Source: Paenibacillus_G filicis (GTDB lineage Bacteria; Bacillota; Bacilli; Paenibacillales; NBRC-103111). Taken from it: a stretch of DNA of 64,000 nucleotides. The translations under genes and the position numbers were made by a program. The DNA is taken from the NCBI RefSeq assembly GCF_038070315.1, contig NZ_JBBPCC010000012.1:124001-188000 (forward strand), written 5' to 3'. Positions 41,180-50,481 of the stretch are shown here, piece after piece. The notes under the pieces were generated by a model. The model was not told the DNA's origin, did no database searches, and worked only from the letters and a program-made list of their open reading frames with translations. Numbering within the stretch: position 1 is the first letter of the stretch; every line of letters starts with the position of its first letter.

Positions 41180-41923
41180 TTAGACGAAGCCGCCATTTAC
41201 GCGGATCGTCTGGCCCGTGACCCATTGCGATGCCGGCCCAGCGAGGAAGAGTACCACGCTGGAGATATCGTCCGGCTCGCCCAGGCGCCCGAACGAGTTC
41301 ATACTGCCCACAGCCTTGATCTGTTCTTCTGTCTTGCCTGCCGTGAATAGCTCCGTATTGACCGGACCCGGTGCTACGGCGTTGATCGTAATTCCCTTAG
41401 GCCCGAGCTCCTTGGCCAGTTGACGGGTGAACTGCTCCACCGCACCCTTGGTGCCCGCATAGACGCTATACGTCGGGAACATCTGACCGGCTACAGAGGT
41501 CGAGAAATTGATAATCCGTCCGTTCTCCTTCATATGAAGAGCAGCCTGCTGGCAGGCGAAGAACGTACCTTTGACATTGATGGCGAACTGCTTGTCGAAA
41601 TCTTCTTCCGTAAACTGGGCAACGGACTTCGTAATCATGATGCCTGCGTTGTTCACCAGAATATCCACCTGCCCGTATGTCTCCAGCGTCTGCTGAAACA
41701 GCCGCTCAATCTCAGCGACCCGGCTGATATCCGCCTGAATGGCGACAGCCTCGCCTCCCCGCTGCCGGATGCCTGCAACAACTTCCTCGGCTTTCCCTGG
41801 GCTAGTCGCGTAATTGACGATGACCTTGGCTCCATGTAGAGCCAGCTCTTCCGCAATGTTTTGTCCCATCCCTCTGGATGCACCTGTTACGATCGCCACT
41901 TTGCCTGTAAGAGTTTGATCCAT
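41180..41923 (-). CDS. Classical SDR-family oxidoreductase
   Basis: 247 residues, FabG-like. TGASRGMGQNIAEEL binds the cofactor, NNAG follows at about 87-90, and the catalytic Ser-Tyr-Lys set is NFSTSVAG ... YSVYAGTK. LAKELGPKGITINAVAPGPV and the C-terminal GQTIRVNGGFV are standard. The substrate is unknown. It is transcribed from a well-formed promoter covered by inverted repeats, just downstream of a TetR gene, so TetR repression is likely. Confidence 0.92.
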   Translation of the reverse strand: MDQTLTGKVAIVTGASRGMGQNIAEELALHGAKVIVNYATSPGKAEEVVAGIRQRGGEAVAIQADISRVAEIERLFQQTLETYGQVDILVNNAGIMITKSVAQFTEEDFDKQFAINVKGTFFACQQAALHMKENGRIINFSTSVAGQMFPTYSVYAGTKGAVEQFTRQLAKELGPKGITINAVAPGPVNTELFTAGKTEEQIKAVGSMNSFGRLGEPDDISSVVLFLAGPASQWVTGQTIRVNGGFV

Positions 41924-42076
41924 CTTAGATCCCGCCTATCCTCGATTTTATATGCTGAACCGGTGAGTCTGTTCGATGCGGCATAATCGTGAAGTTCCTT
42001 CGCATGGGGAAGGATTACGTCCTGCCACATCGCGCATACTAGCATAAACCGTATAACCGAATTTCTTAACAAGCTG

Positions 42077-42130
42077 ATTATAGAATGACATTAATCAAAT
42101 GTCAAATGACAATATTATAATTTTGTCATT
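42077..42130 (-). promoter_or_regulatory. Sigma-A promoter with two TetR-type operators for the SDR gene
   Basis: On the minus strand TTGACA (42100-42105), 17 bases and TATAAT (42077-42082) form a consensus promoter. TGACATT-N5-AATGTCA (42086-42104) fills the -35 and spacer. AATGACAA-N10-TTGTCATT (42105-42130) lies directly upstream. The shared AATGACA half-site suggests two dimers of the adjacent TetR protein. Confidence 0.7.
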
Positions 42131-42138
42131 ATAATCAA

Positions 42139-42172
42139 TAAAAAAACTCCTGAGTGAGCCTCAGAAGGTGTT
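42139..42172 (-). terminator. Terminator after the TetR gene
   Basis: On the minus strand CCTTCTGAG-GCTCA-CTCAGGAG followed by TTTTTTT, 17 bases past the TetR stop. Confidence 0.85.
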
Positions 42173-42188
42173 AAGCTATCATTCATTC

Positions 42189-42779
42189 CTATAATTGAAT
42201 GCCTCCGAGCAGTACATGCCATACGTCTGCAAAGTCCGTGTCCACAGCTTGCACCCGCCACTCGCTTGCATGCGCAGGATGATGAAATCTCGAAGTCGCC
42301 ATAAAAATCCCATTGGCAATCGCTCCAGGAGACCCGGCCTTCAGTTCTTGGGCTTGTATGCCTTCCTCGATGATCCCGGCTATCTGCTGAATAAGCCCCT
42401 GCACGTGGAACTGGATCATCTCCGCGGCATCCAGCGTAACGGCCGTATACATCGCAAACATCTCCGGGTCCTCCAACGCATACTTCCTCTTCGCGCTGAT
42501 CAGCGCATCGAACCATATGCGCAAACGCTCCGTCGCCTGCACATCCGTTCTGTCCGCAATTTCTTGCAGCGGTTGCGCAATGCTCACATTCAGCCATCTC
42601 TCGGTCACAGCCTCCCGCAACGCCGCTTTGCTGGCGAAGTGCCGGTATAAAGTACCATGACTCACCTGAAGCACCTTGGCTATATCCACGACTGACGTTT
42701 TATCCGGACCAAAGCGCCGAAAAACCTGTTCTGCCGTATCTAAAATCAACGCTTTCGTCAAAGCTTGCTCGTTCGCCAT
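42189..42779 (-). CDS. TetR/AcrR-family transcriptional repressor
   Basis: 196 residues. The N-terminal HTH is typical: ALILDTAEQVFRRFGPDKTS, VVDIAKVLQVSHGTLYRHF, ASKAALREAV. The C-terminal helical ligand domain is unlike any I can name. It lies upstream of the SDR gene, separated by its own terminator and the SDR promoter with two operators, which makes the SDR gene its most likely target. Confidence 0.9.
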   Translation of the reverse strand: MANEQALTKALILDTAEQVFRRFGPDKTSVVDIAKVLQVSHGTLYRHFASKAALREAVTERWLNVSIAQPLQEIADRTDVQATERLRIWFDALISAKRKYALEDPEMFAMYTAVTLDAAEMIQFHVQGLIQQIAGIIEEGIQAQELKAGSPGAIANGIFMATSRFHHPAHASEWRVQAVDTDFADVWHVLLGGIQL

Positions 42780-42866
42780 CGTAGCCCTCCCTCTCTCGTC
42801 CCCCTATTCTACCAGAAACTCAGAAGCCGAACAAAATTCAATACTTGTTTTCTGTTAGCCCAGTCG

Positions 42867-44387
42867 TCATTTCTTAGCCGCCAGAAAAGCGTCGATCTGC
42901 CTCTGCACATCGGCGATGACCGGATCGAGTCCGTTCGATTTCTGCAGCTCGATATAGCTTCCGACGGCTTTGTCCACATCCTTGACCATGCCGAAGATAA
43001 TCGGCTTATCGAACTCCTCTATCGCTTGATCCCGCTTGACGAGGAAGCTTTTAATGTTGTCTTCAGTAATAAAGAGCCCGTCCACCGGGGAATCCACATT
43101 GTTCGGCAGGCTGGCGAACTCGGCTTCCTTCGTCCAGAAATCTTGATCGTATGCTGGATTAGCCCTCATGAACTGCGGCTTCCACAGTGCCCACTGGCCC
43201 CCCCATTCCATATAATTGCTCGTCGTATTTTTCATCCCTTCGGGGTAGACAACACGGTCGTTTCTAATCATATAGGTCTTACCCTCAATCCCATACTGGA
43301 CCAGATCATACAGCGCTTTGTCAGTCTCCAGCATATCCAGGAACCGCAATACCCGCTCAGGGTGTCTAGAGTTTTGATTGATCGCGACGACATTGGCGAG
43401 TGGTGTCCGGTTGATAAATTTCCGGTCCGGATAGAGCTGGGAGCTTTGCGTCGCGTAGGATGGATCGGAGAAGCCTTGATTCGCATGAATCCATTCGTGG
43501 GAGTTCCAGCCGAACAGGGCCTTGCCGTTACGCCATTGTGCGGCACCGTCCTCCTTATCCATCATCGCATCGCGGTTCATAATTCCGTCGTCATACCACT
43601 TCTTGGTCATAGCGGCCGCCTCTTTGTAGAACGGCTGCTGCTCCATCGCCTTCACCGTCACCTTCGGATCATGCAGGTAAAAGCCGAGATGGTGGAACCC
43701 GAGATCAACCCATTCATCCCGAAGCTCGTACACGGCCCTGGCCCCCACCCGCGTAATCCGCTCGTTCGGATACGCTTGTTTCATCTGATGCAGAAATTGA
43801 TCCACATCCTCGATCGTTTGTAAGGAACCCGGCGCTGGATTAATTCCTGCTTTCTCCGTCAGATCGGAGCGCCACTGCGCAAACTGACGCTGGTTCATCT
43901 TAATCGTCCACGGCAGTCCGACGATCTGGCCGTTCACGGAAGCCGCGCCCAGCGTACCCTGCCCTTGATAGCGGGCAAACAGATTGGGCGCATACTGGGG
44001 AAGCAGCTCGTTCAGCGCCAGGTATGCGCCCTTAGCGGCCATCGGGTTGAAGGACAGCCAATCGCCATCGAAGTTCATATCCCAGGTATCTCCTGAAGCA
44101 GCCATGACGAGCATCTTTTCTTTAAAATCACCGAGCGGGATGAAACGGATGTCGAATTTGACATTGAGTCCTTTCTCCTTCACATGGCTGCTGACGGCAG
44201 ACCATACTTCGCCCATGGCCGATTTCTTATCCCCCGGGAAATACAATTTCAGCGTTACCTCTTGCTCCTGCGTGTCTGTTCCGTAAGTCCCCGGATGCTC
44301 AGAGTGCGTGCTGCAGCCGGGTAACCCTATACCAGCCGCCAGCACAGCGCAGAGCAGTAAGGCTGCTTTTCGCTGTATAGTCTCCAT
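42867..44387 (-). CDS. Extracellular sugar-binding lipoprotein (LplA-like)
   Basis: 506 residues. Lipoprotein signal with lipobox LPGC, then a large SBP fold of the LplA/YtcQ group (VTLKLYFPGDKKSAMGEVW, LPWTIKMNQRQFAQWR, NVVAINQNSRHPERVLRFLD, YMEWGGQWALWKPQFMRANP). This group pairs with LplB/YtcP permeases, but no permease genes are adjacent. It follows the kinase/regulator genes on the same strand, separated by a terminator. Its C-terminal third is closely similar to the partial protein at 63351-64000. It might be an orphan receptor used for sensing. Confidence 0.88.
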   Translation of the reverse strand: METIQRKAALLLCAVLAAGIGLPGCSTHSEHPGTYGTDTQEQEVTLKLYFPGDKKSAMGEVWSAVSSHVKEKGLNVKFDIRFIPLGDFKEKMLVMAASGDTWDMNFDGDWLSFNPMAAKGAYLALNELLPQYAPNLFARYQGQGTLGAASVNGQIVGLPWTIKMNQRQFAQWRSDLTEKAGINPAPGSLQTIEDVDQFLHQMKQAYPNERITRVGARAVYELRDEWVDLGFHHLGFYLHDPKVTVKAMEQQPFYKEAAAMTKKWYDDGIMNRDAMMDKEDGAAQWRNGKALFGWNSHEWIHANQGFSDPSYATQSSQLYPDRKFINRTPLANVVAINQNSRHPERVLRFLDMLETDKALYDLVQYGIEGKTYMIRNDRVVYPEGMKNTTSNYMEWGGQWALWKPQFMRANPAYDQDFWTKEAEFASLPNNVDSPVDGLFITEDNIKSFLVKRDQAIEEFDKPIIFGMVKDVDKAVGSYIELQKSNGLDPVIADVQRQIDAFLAAKK

Positions 44388-44545
44388 CCTCGAATCTCTC
44401 CTGCCATTCCAACTTGTATCCTCAACCAGCGTTATGCCGCGTAATTGCAGCTTTCCTTTACCATACCACTTATCGTACGGAATAAGCCACTGATAGGGCT
44501 GCTCAACCCGGATCGCAGCGAACCCGGCTTCGCTGACGGAAATAA

Positions 44546-44570
44546 GAAAAGCTCCGGATCGGAGCTTTTC
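44546..44570 (-). terminator. Terminator after the second kinase gene
   Basis: Perfect 11-base arms GAAAAGCTCCG / CGGAGCTTTTC with a 3-base loop, then TTATTTCC on the minus strand, 19 bases past the kinase stop. Confidence 0.88.
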
Positions 44571-44588
44571 GAGGAAGAACGTTCATCA

Positions 44589-46394
44589 CTAGGATGAAGG
44601 ATACGGACTTCGCTCCGCCTCCTCCTCGCTCATGACCGGATGCTTCAAGGTAATATGGGTGCCGTTCGTATTGTCGATCTTCAGCTTGTAGCTCTCGCCA
44701 AAGTAAAGCTTCAGCCGGTCGTTCACATTGCGGAGCCCTACGCCGCGGCGGCTTGCCTTCTCATCGGCCGAATGAGGCTTGTTCAGGCTCTCGATGATCG
44801 AATCGGGGAGGCCTTCCCCGTTATCGGTCAATTGAATGACGATGTCTCGGCCCTCCTGCCGGACGGACAGTATGATTTTGCCATTGTCAAAATTGCTGCG
44901 AATGCCGTGGTGAATGGCATTCTCCACAAGCGGCTGCAGCAGCAGCCGGAGGAACGGAGCGTTCAGAACCTGCTCATCCACCATATACAAGATGCGGACG
45001 GGAGCTCCCAGCCGGGCCTGCTCAATATTCACGTAAGCTCTGACCTGTTCGATCTCCCGGGCGACTGTCGTAATTTCCTTGCCCTGATTCAAGCTGAGCC
45101 GCAGCAGATTGCCGAGCGAGGAGACCATCTCGCTGATCTCGTCCATATGATGCGACGCCGCCTTCCACCTTATGGATTCCAGCGTATTGTACAGAAAGTG
45201 CGGATTGATCTGATGGCTCAGCACCTGGAATTCCAGCTCTTTCTTGGCCCGCTCCGAACGGAACGCCTGCTCGATCAATTCTTGTATCCGCTGGGCCATA
45301 TTATTGAAGCCCCGGTACAGCCACCCGATCTCATCGGCCCGGCTGGAATTGGGCAGCGCATAGTGGAACTCCCCAAATTCCAGCTTGCGCATCGACTTCA
45401 CAAGCCGGAGCAGCGGGTTGGTAAAATACAGCGTCAAATAAATAACGACGCCGACACAGCAGATCAGGTACACCACCAGGAACATCAGGAAGACGTTATT
45501 GATTTTTTTGATCGGGCCGGTCAACGCCTGCAGCGGCGTCGAACTGACCAGGTACCAAGGCTCTTCATTGAGACGGGAGTAGGTCACCAGCATGGAGCCT
45601 CCATCAATCTCCAGCGTACCTGCCCCTTCCGAGCTCGCACGGATGAGATTCATCAGCTCGGGTGAAGCAATCGGCTGGCCCACGGTAGCGTTGTTATCCG
45701 AGTCATAGAGCACAAAGCCGCTTCCCGTCATGAGATAAGTACGCTGCTGCGGAACCCGGTGTGAAGGAGACAGATAGCGCCCCAGCTGATCGTCCGACAA
45801 GTCGGTAACGACGAGGCCCCGCGGCAGCTGATCATACAGCCCCGTAAACCGCTTCACCTTGGAGAGGATCGGCTTGCTCTGCTGGTTCTCCCCGGGCAGG
45901 AACAGCTGCCATGTCGGCGTGACCGATTCCATAGATTGCCTGAACCACGCCTCGTTTTCCAGAACCCCCTGGAAATTAAGTACATTCGAGCTCATATAGA
46001 GCGGGTACTTGGACGGATCCTTCGGAAATACGCGGATCTGGAATGCATCGACGTAGGGCATACTTTGGTATAAGAGATTGAGCATTTCCGAGGTAAACAA
46101 GCTCTCCTCTTCCGGCGTATGGGGGATTTCTCCCATCAGCTGCTGCAGCTTTTTATTGCCGATGACTTCGTTGATTTGATTGTTGAGATGCGCTAGATAT
46201 TCATCGAAATTATTTTTGGATTGCACCAGATAATCCATAGCGAACGCAGCGTTGGCGTTGGAGATGCCCTCCACCGACTTCAGATGCGCATAATACGCAA
46301 AGAGCACAAAAGGAATAATCGTCATAAAAATAAAAATGAGAATCATTTTGTTGCGGAATGAAATCACCTTATGCCGGACTTCTCCGCTACTCAT
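44589..46394 (-). CDS. YesM-type sensor histidine kinase
   Basis: 601 residues. Two membrane segments (about 17-34 and 295-318) bracket an extracellular sensor of dCache type. HAMP follows, then the His_kinase motif SHQINPHFLYNTLESIRW and the HATPase domain (QPLVENAIHHGIRSN, DNGEGLPDSI, GVGLRNVNDRLKLYFG). It overlaps the response regulator gene upstream by 8 bases, so the pair is one operon. Confidence 0.92.
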   Translation of the reverse strand: MSSGEVRHKVISFRNKMILIFIFMTIIPFVLFAYYAHLKSVEGISNANAAFAMDYLVQSKNNFDEYLAHLNNQINEVIGNKKLQQLMGEIPHTPEEESLFTSEMLNLLYQSMPYVDAFQIRVFPKDPSKYPLYMSSNVLNFQGVLENEAWFRQSMESVTPTWQLFLPGENQQSKPILSKVKRFTGLYDQLPRGLVVTDLSDDQLGRYLSPSHRVPQQRTYLMTGSGFVLYDSDNNATVGQPIASPELMNLIRASSEGAGTLEIDGGSMLVTYSRLNEEPWYLVSSTPLQALTGPIKKINNVFLMFLVVYLICCVGVVIYLTLYFTNPLLRLVKSMRKLEFGEFHYALPNSSRADEIGWLYRGFNNMAQRIQELIEQAFRSERAKKELEFQVLSHQINPHFLYNTLESIRWKAASHHMDEISEMVSSLGNLLRLSLNQGKEITTVAREIEQVRAYVNIEQARLGAPVRILYMVDEQVLNAPFLRLLLQPLVENAIHHGIRSNFDNGKIILSVRQEGRDIVIQLTDNGEGLPDSIIESLNKPHSADEKASRRGVGLRNVNDRLKLYFGESYKLKIDNTNGTHITLKHPVMSEEEAERSPYPSS

Positions 46395-48021
46395 CCTGAA
46401 TGCCCCTCAGCTTTCGGTACTCCTTCGGGGTATACCCAACGCACTTGCGGAATAGCTTGGAGAAGTGCACGGGATCTCGGTACCCGACATCCTGCGAGAT
46501 CTGATAGATTTTATAGCGCACGTCGCCGAGCATTTCCTTGGCCTTCTCCATGCGGATCGAAGTCAGGAATTCCAGGAAGGTCTGGTTCAATTCCTTCTTG
46601 AACAGCTTGCTGAGCCAGACCGGCGTCACATGCACCTCAGCGGCCACGCCCTGCAGCGTCAGACTGTCCCCATAGTTGCGGCTCATATATTTCACCGCCT
46701 CGGAGATGATCTGGCTATGCGGCTTGCCCAGCCGCTTCAATTCATGGGACAGCTCGAGCAGGAACGCCTCGACCTGGGCACGCAGCGACTCCAGCGTATC
46801 GTATTGCTCCAGCCGCTCCCACATGGCGATCGGATTTCGGTCCCACTCCAGATCCTTGACTCCCAGAGCCGAAGCCTTCTTGAACAGCCGAAGCAGCCAC
46901 TCGAACAGGCGCTGCTGGATATCCTTGATCGCCGTCACTGGCCAGGAACGCACCATTTCATTCATATCGTTCAAAGCCGCTGAAATTTCATATTCGCTCC
47001 CATACTGGATCAGATCGAATACCGCATCCGTGTCGCTGAGCGACATCGCCGAAAATTCCTCGTCCATGCCGGTCTCATCCTGGACCAGCAGCCGGTTGCC
47101 GCCATATACAATCTTCTGCTCCAGAATATCGCCCGTCTCCTGGACCATCCGGTAGAGCGTGTTCAGATGTCCGGTCGCCGGGTGCAGGCCGACGCTTACG
47201 TTTACCTTCACATAGCGGTTCACCCGCTCGATACATTGAACCGCCGTTTCCTTGCAAACCTCCAGCCCCTCGGCTGTGGAGCTCAGGATGACCGTCCATC
47301 TGTACTTCTCATCCATAAACAGCACGAAGAGGCCCGGGTAAACCTCATCGCAGGTTTCTTGCACCACATTGCCGATGCTGAACAGCACGAGTTCTTTTTC
47401 CTTACGGTATGCCTTCGTTTGCTCCAAGGATTTGATATCGTCCACTTCGATCATCATGACCGCCAGCGATTCCTGGAGTACCCAGTCCAGCTCCACATTC
47501 GTGAGCCGGTGCCGCATGCGCGTCTCCCAGTAAGGATTGTATGGATTGCCGGTAATTTCACGCAGCACGTCCTCCTGCAGCTTGGGTAGGGCGAACTGCA
47601 CTTGATTGGCAAGCAGCAGCTTGTTTTTCTGGTCGTTGCGCTCTTTCTGGACCTGATCCAAGGCCCGGACGACGACCTTGATCAATTCCTCGATATTAAT
47701 CGGCTTGAGGATATAATCCATCGCTCCCAATTGGATGGCCTGTCTGACCAGATCAAAATCATCGTAACCGCTTACAACAACCGACTTGCACTGGTTGCCG
47801 CAGTTTTCCCTCACCTGCCCGATGAACTCCAGCCCTGACATCCGGTTCATTTTAATATCCGACAGAATCAGATCCGGTCTCTCGGCCAGCACTTTATGTA
47901 AAGCGACATCGCCGTCCTCGGCGGTATCCACCTGATCGACCCCATAATCGGCCCAAGGGAACCTGGACCGCAGCCCATCCCGAATTTCCTTCTCGTCATC
48001 TACAATAAGCACACGATACAT
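46387..48021 (-). CDS. Response regulator with AraC-type output (YesN-like, long form)
   Basis: 544 residues from ATG 48021 (GGAGGGGTGAACGC upstream); an in-frame start at 48051 is less likely. Receiver with D8/D9 and phosphoacceptor D55 (ILSDIKMNRMSG), a long central region of about 280 residues, then AraC HTH motifs at the end (LQGVAAEVHVTPVWLSKLFK, ISQDVGYRDPVHFSKLFRK). Long YesN-type regulators of this kind control sugar uptake and glycosidase genes. Its kinase is encoded directly downstream. Confidence 0.92.
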   Translation of the reverse strand: MYRVLIVDDEKEIRDGLRSRFPWADYGVDQVDTAEDGDVALHKVLAERPDLILSDIKMNRMSGLEFIGQVRENCGNQCKSVVVSGYDDFDLVRQAIQLGAMDYILKPINIEELIKVVVRALDQVQKERNDQKNKLLLANQVQFALPKLQEDVLREITGNPYNPYWETRMRHRLTNVELDWVLQESLAVMMIEVDDIKSLEQTKAYRKEKELVLFSIGNVVQETCDEVYPGLFVLFMDEKYRWTVILSSTAEGLEVCKETAVQCIERVNRYVKVNVSVGLHPATGHLNTLYRMVQETGDILEQKIVYGGNRLLVQDETGMDEEFSAMSLSDTDAVFDLIQYGSEYEISAALNDMNEMVRSWPVTAIKDIQQRLFEWLLRLFKKASALGVKDLEWDRNPIAMWERLEQYDTLESLRAQVEAFLLELSHELKRLGKPHSQIISEAVKYMSRNYGDSLTLQGVAAEVHVTPVWLSKLFKKELNQTFLEFLTSIRMEKAKEMLGDVRYKIYQISQDVGYRDPVHFSKLFRKCVGYTPKEYRKLRGIQDE

Positions 48022-48138
48022 GCGTTCACCCCTCCGGCTCCCACGAGACATTTAGTAATTCTATCTTATATGCGTTCCTCCGGACTTAGCAATACGTGAA
48101 TCTTGGTTTCTACTGGGGGATTCGCATACAACACCAAT

Positions 48139-48171
48139 AGCCCTGAAGAGGTATCATCCTCTTCAAGGCTG
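48139..48171 (-). terminator. Hairpin after the epimerase gene
   Basis: AGCCCTGAAGAGG pairs with CCTCTTCAAGGCT around a short loop. There is no T-run, so it is a weak or 3'-end-protecting structure. Confidence 0.45.
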
Positions 48172-48200
48172 CGCTCGGAACAACAGCTGCGGAGCATTCA

Positions 48201-49049
48201 TTACCGCTGAATCGTATCGCTCCAGGAATGCTCGGCCCTCCAGCTCAGCACGCGTTGCGCCCGCTCCGTGCTGACAATCGCTTCGCGTCCGGTGAAGCGT
48301 CGGCGCCGATCCTTCACCTCCGGGTAATACCGGTCAAGCAGCTCTTCCGTATCCAGGTCGCTGAGCGTATCCCGGCTCGTGATATTGAGATCGGCCGAGC
48401 GGACCTCGAGATCGCCGAGCGAGGCGATACACGCCCGGACCGCATCCCGTATATCGATATAGCTCCACAGAATCCGCTTATGGCGTTCCGGATTGCGGAT
48501 ATCCTTCTCGAATGCCGCGTACTGCTGCGGAGCGAGGATCAAGGAGAAGCGGAGTGACATCACCTGCATCCCCGTACGCCGGTGAAACATGCTAGCGGTC
48601 AGCTCATTGACGACCTTGGATAACCCGTAGCATTCCTGCGGCAGCTGGGGATGCTCCTCATCCACTGGCACATAGTGCGGGTCGAACGGACTCGGCGCCC
48701 AGCAGAAGCCGTACGACGATTCGCTGGAGCCGGTCACGACCTTGCCGATTCCGAGCACGGAGGCAGCCTCCAGCACATGATACGTGGAGAGCACATTATT
48801 GGAGAAAATATACGAGTTCGTATAATCGATCGGAGCCGGGATCGCCGCCAGATGGATCACCGCATCCGCCCCGGCCAAGCCTGCGACGACCTGACCGAAG
48901 TCATTCAGATTCACGCGGATTTGCTTGCACCGGAGCTGATCGGATCTGCGCTCGTCCAGCGCGATGACCTGATAGCCCTGATCCAGCAAACCTTTCACAA
49001 CCTCAGTTCCCAGCTTCCCGCTGGCTCCTGTTACAGCCACTGTTCTCAT
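48201..49049 (-). CDS. NAD-dependent epimerase/dehydratase (extended SDR)
   Basis: 282 residues. TGASGKLGTEV (7-17) binds the cofactor, AVIHLAAIPAP follows, and the catalytic Ser/Tyr/Lys are TGSSESSYGF and Y141-GLSK145. It resembles uronate dehydrogenase and related short sugar SDRs. The neighbouring gene, 32 bases upstream, encodes a mannonate-dehydratase-type enolase, so a role in uronic or aldonic acid breakdown is reasonable. The reaction itself is inferred, not shown. Confidence 0.82.
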   Translation of the reverse strand: MRTVAVTGASGKLGTEVVKGLLDQGYQVIALDERRSDQLRCKQIRVNLNDFGQVVAGLAGADAVIHLAAIPAPIDYTNSYIFSNNVLSTYHVLEAASVLGIGKVVTGSSESSYGFCWAPSPFDPHYVPVDEEHPQLPQECYGLSKVVNELTASMFHRRTGMQVMSLRFSLILAPQQYAAFEKDIRNPERHKRILWSYIDIRDAVRACIASLGDLEVRSADLNITSRDTLSDLDTEELLDRYYPEVKDRRRRFTGREAIVSTERAQRVLSWRAEHSWSDTIQR

Positions 49050-49081
49050 CTGTTATCATGCTCCTTCGTCAGAGGTAAAGG

Positions 49082-50302
49082 CTACGGGCGGACGATCGTT
49101 CCGTCGGCTTTGCGATCCAGTGGATACGGACGGTGATACTTGCTCTTGTCCCAGCCTGCTTCCAGCAGCAGCTCCGCCTTGTCTTCGTCGATATCGATAC
49201 CGAGTCCCGGCTTCTCCGTCACATACAGGTAACCGCCCTTGCGCTCTATACAGCCGGGGAATGCCTCCTGCTCTTGCTCCGTGAAATGATTGATCTCCTG
49301 AATGCCGAAGTTCCAGATCGCCATGTCGAGATGAACGGCTGCGGCCTGGTTCACAGGGTCGTTCTCACCGCCCTCCTGCCACGCGGTCCGGACACCGAAC
49401 GTCTCGCCTAGCGCCGCAAGCTTGCGGCAGGCGCTGATGCCGCCGGCCTTGGACACGCGGACCCGGATGAAATCAATCAGCCGCTCCTGGATCAGTGGCA
49501 CCCACTCCTGCGGGTTCGTGAACAGCTCTCCGACCGCTTGCGGCGTCGAGCTCTGCTGACGGAGCTGACGGTACCAGCCGAGCTGGTCGGGAGGCAGCGC
49601 ATCCTCCAGGAAGAATAGGTGATACGGCTCCAGACGCTTTGCCAGTTGAATAGCCGTAATCGGGTTCAAGTGTTCATGCACATCATGTGTAAATTGGACC
49701 TCCGGTCCGAACTTCACCCGCAGATGCTCGAACATCGCCGGGATCGCATGCAGATAGGTTTGTTCATCGAACACCGGACCGTTCGTCCAAGAACCTTTCG
49801 GCCGGTTCGTCAGCTCCTCCCGGAAGCCTCCTCCCCCGTACGCCCCGAGCTGGCAACGGATCACGGTGTAGCCTTCCTCCAAGTAGCGGTGCACGTTCTC
49901 CGTCAGACTCGGTAAATCCTTGCCGCCCGCATGCCCGTAGCAGGGAACGGCAGCCCGGCAGGCGCCGCCGAGCAGCTGGTAGACCGGCTTGCCGGCTTCC
50001 TTGCCCTTGATATCCCACAGCGCCATATCGATCGCTCCGATGGCCGTCTGCAGAATGCCGCCATGCCGCCAGTAGCCGCTTAGATGCATAGTCTGCCAAA
50101 TATCCTCGATCCGATCGGCCTCCTTGCCCACGAGCAGCGGGGCGAATAACTGCTCAATGACCTGGACCACCGCTTCGGGATTATATAGATCCGAGGCAGA
50201 GCCGATACCGTACAGACCGTCCTGATCGGTCACAACCTTTACAATTGTCCAGCTTCCGTCTTTCCTCGTGCGTATGCAACGAATTTGCTTGATTTTCGCC
50301 AT
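49082..50302 (-). CDS. Enolase-superfamily dehydratase, D-mannonate dehydratase (ManD/RspA) type
   Basis: 406 residues. An N-terminal capping domain is followed by the barrel with Mg ligands D207 (HDVHEH), E233 (FLEDAL) and E259 (VGELF), and His209 two residues after the first ligand. This is the ligand spacing of ManD proteins. ManD enzymes dehydrate D-mannonate or D-gluconate to 2-keto-3-deoxygluconate; many relatives are only weakly active. It is probably co-transcribed with the epimerase and lies beside a pectate-lyase-like gene, supporting uronate catabolism. Confidence 0.85.
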   Translation of the reverse strand: MAKIKQIRCIRTRKDGSWTIVKVVTDQDGLYGIGSASDLYNPEAVVQVIEQLFAPLLVGKEADRIEDIWQTMHLSGYWRHGGILQTAIGAIDMALWDIKGKEAGKPVYQLLGGACRAAVPCYGHAGGKDLPSLTENVHRYLEEGYTVIRCQLGAYGGGGFREELTNRPKGSWTNGPVFDEQTYLHAIPAMFEHLRVKFGPEVQFTHDVHEHLNPITAIQLAKRLEPYHLFFLEDALPPDQLGWYRQLRQQSSTPQAVGELFTNPQEWVPLIQERLIDFIRVRVSKAGGISACRKLAALGETFGVRTAWQEGGENDPVNQAAAVHLDMAIWNFGIQEINHFTEQEQEAFPGCIERKGGYLYVTEKPGLGIDIDEDKAELLLEAGWDKSKYHRPYPLDRKADGTIVRP

Positions 50303-50416
50303 CGTGAGCCTCCTCGACTACAAGTCACCCTCTATCTTAGAGCGATCCCTGGGGCTAGACAATGAGAGGATTCTAAACTTTCCCGGACAGTTGCAGCTTA
50401 TTTCTCTCCAGCGAAA

Positions 50417-50447
50417 CAGGCGGGTCAGGATAATCCCTTCCCGCCTG
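50417..50447 (-). terminator. Hairpin after the beta-helix protein gene
   Basis: CAGGCGGG pairs with CCCGCCTG, loop 15 bases; TTTCGC follows on the minus strand. Probable terminator. Confidence 0.55.
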
Positions 50448-50481
50448 CCTGCTTGTTCGTGGAAGCTGTCGATGGGGCTTG

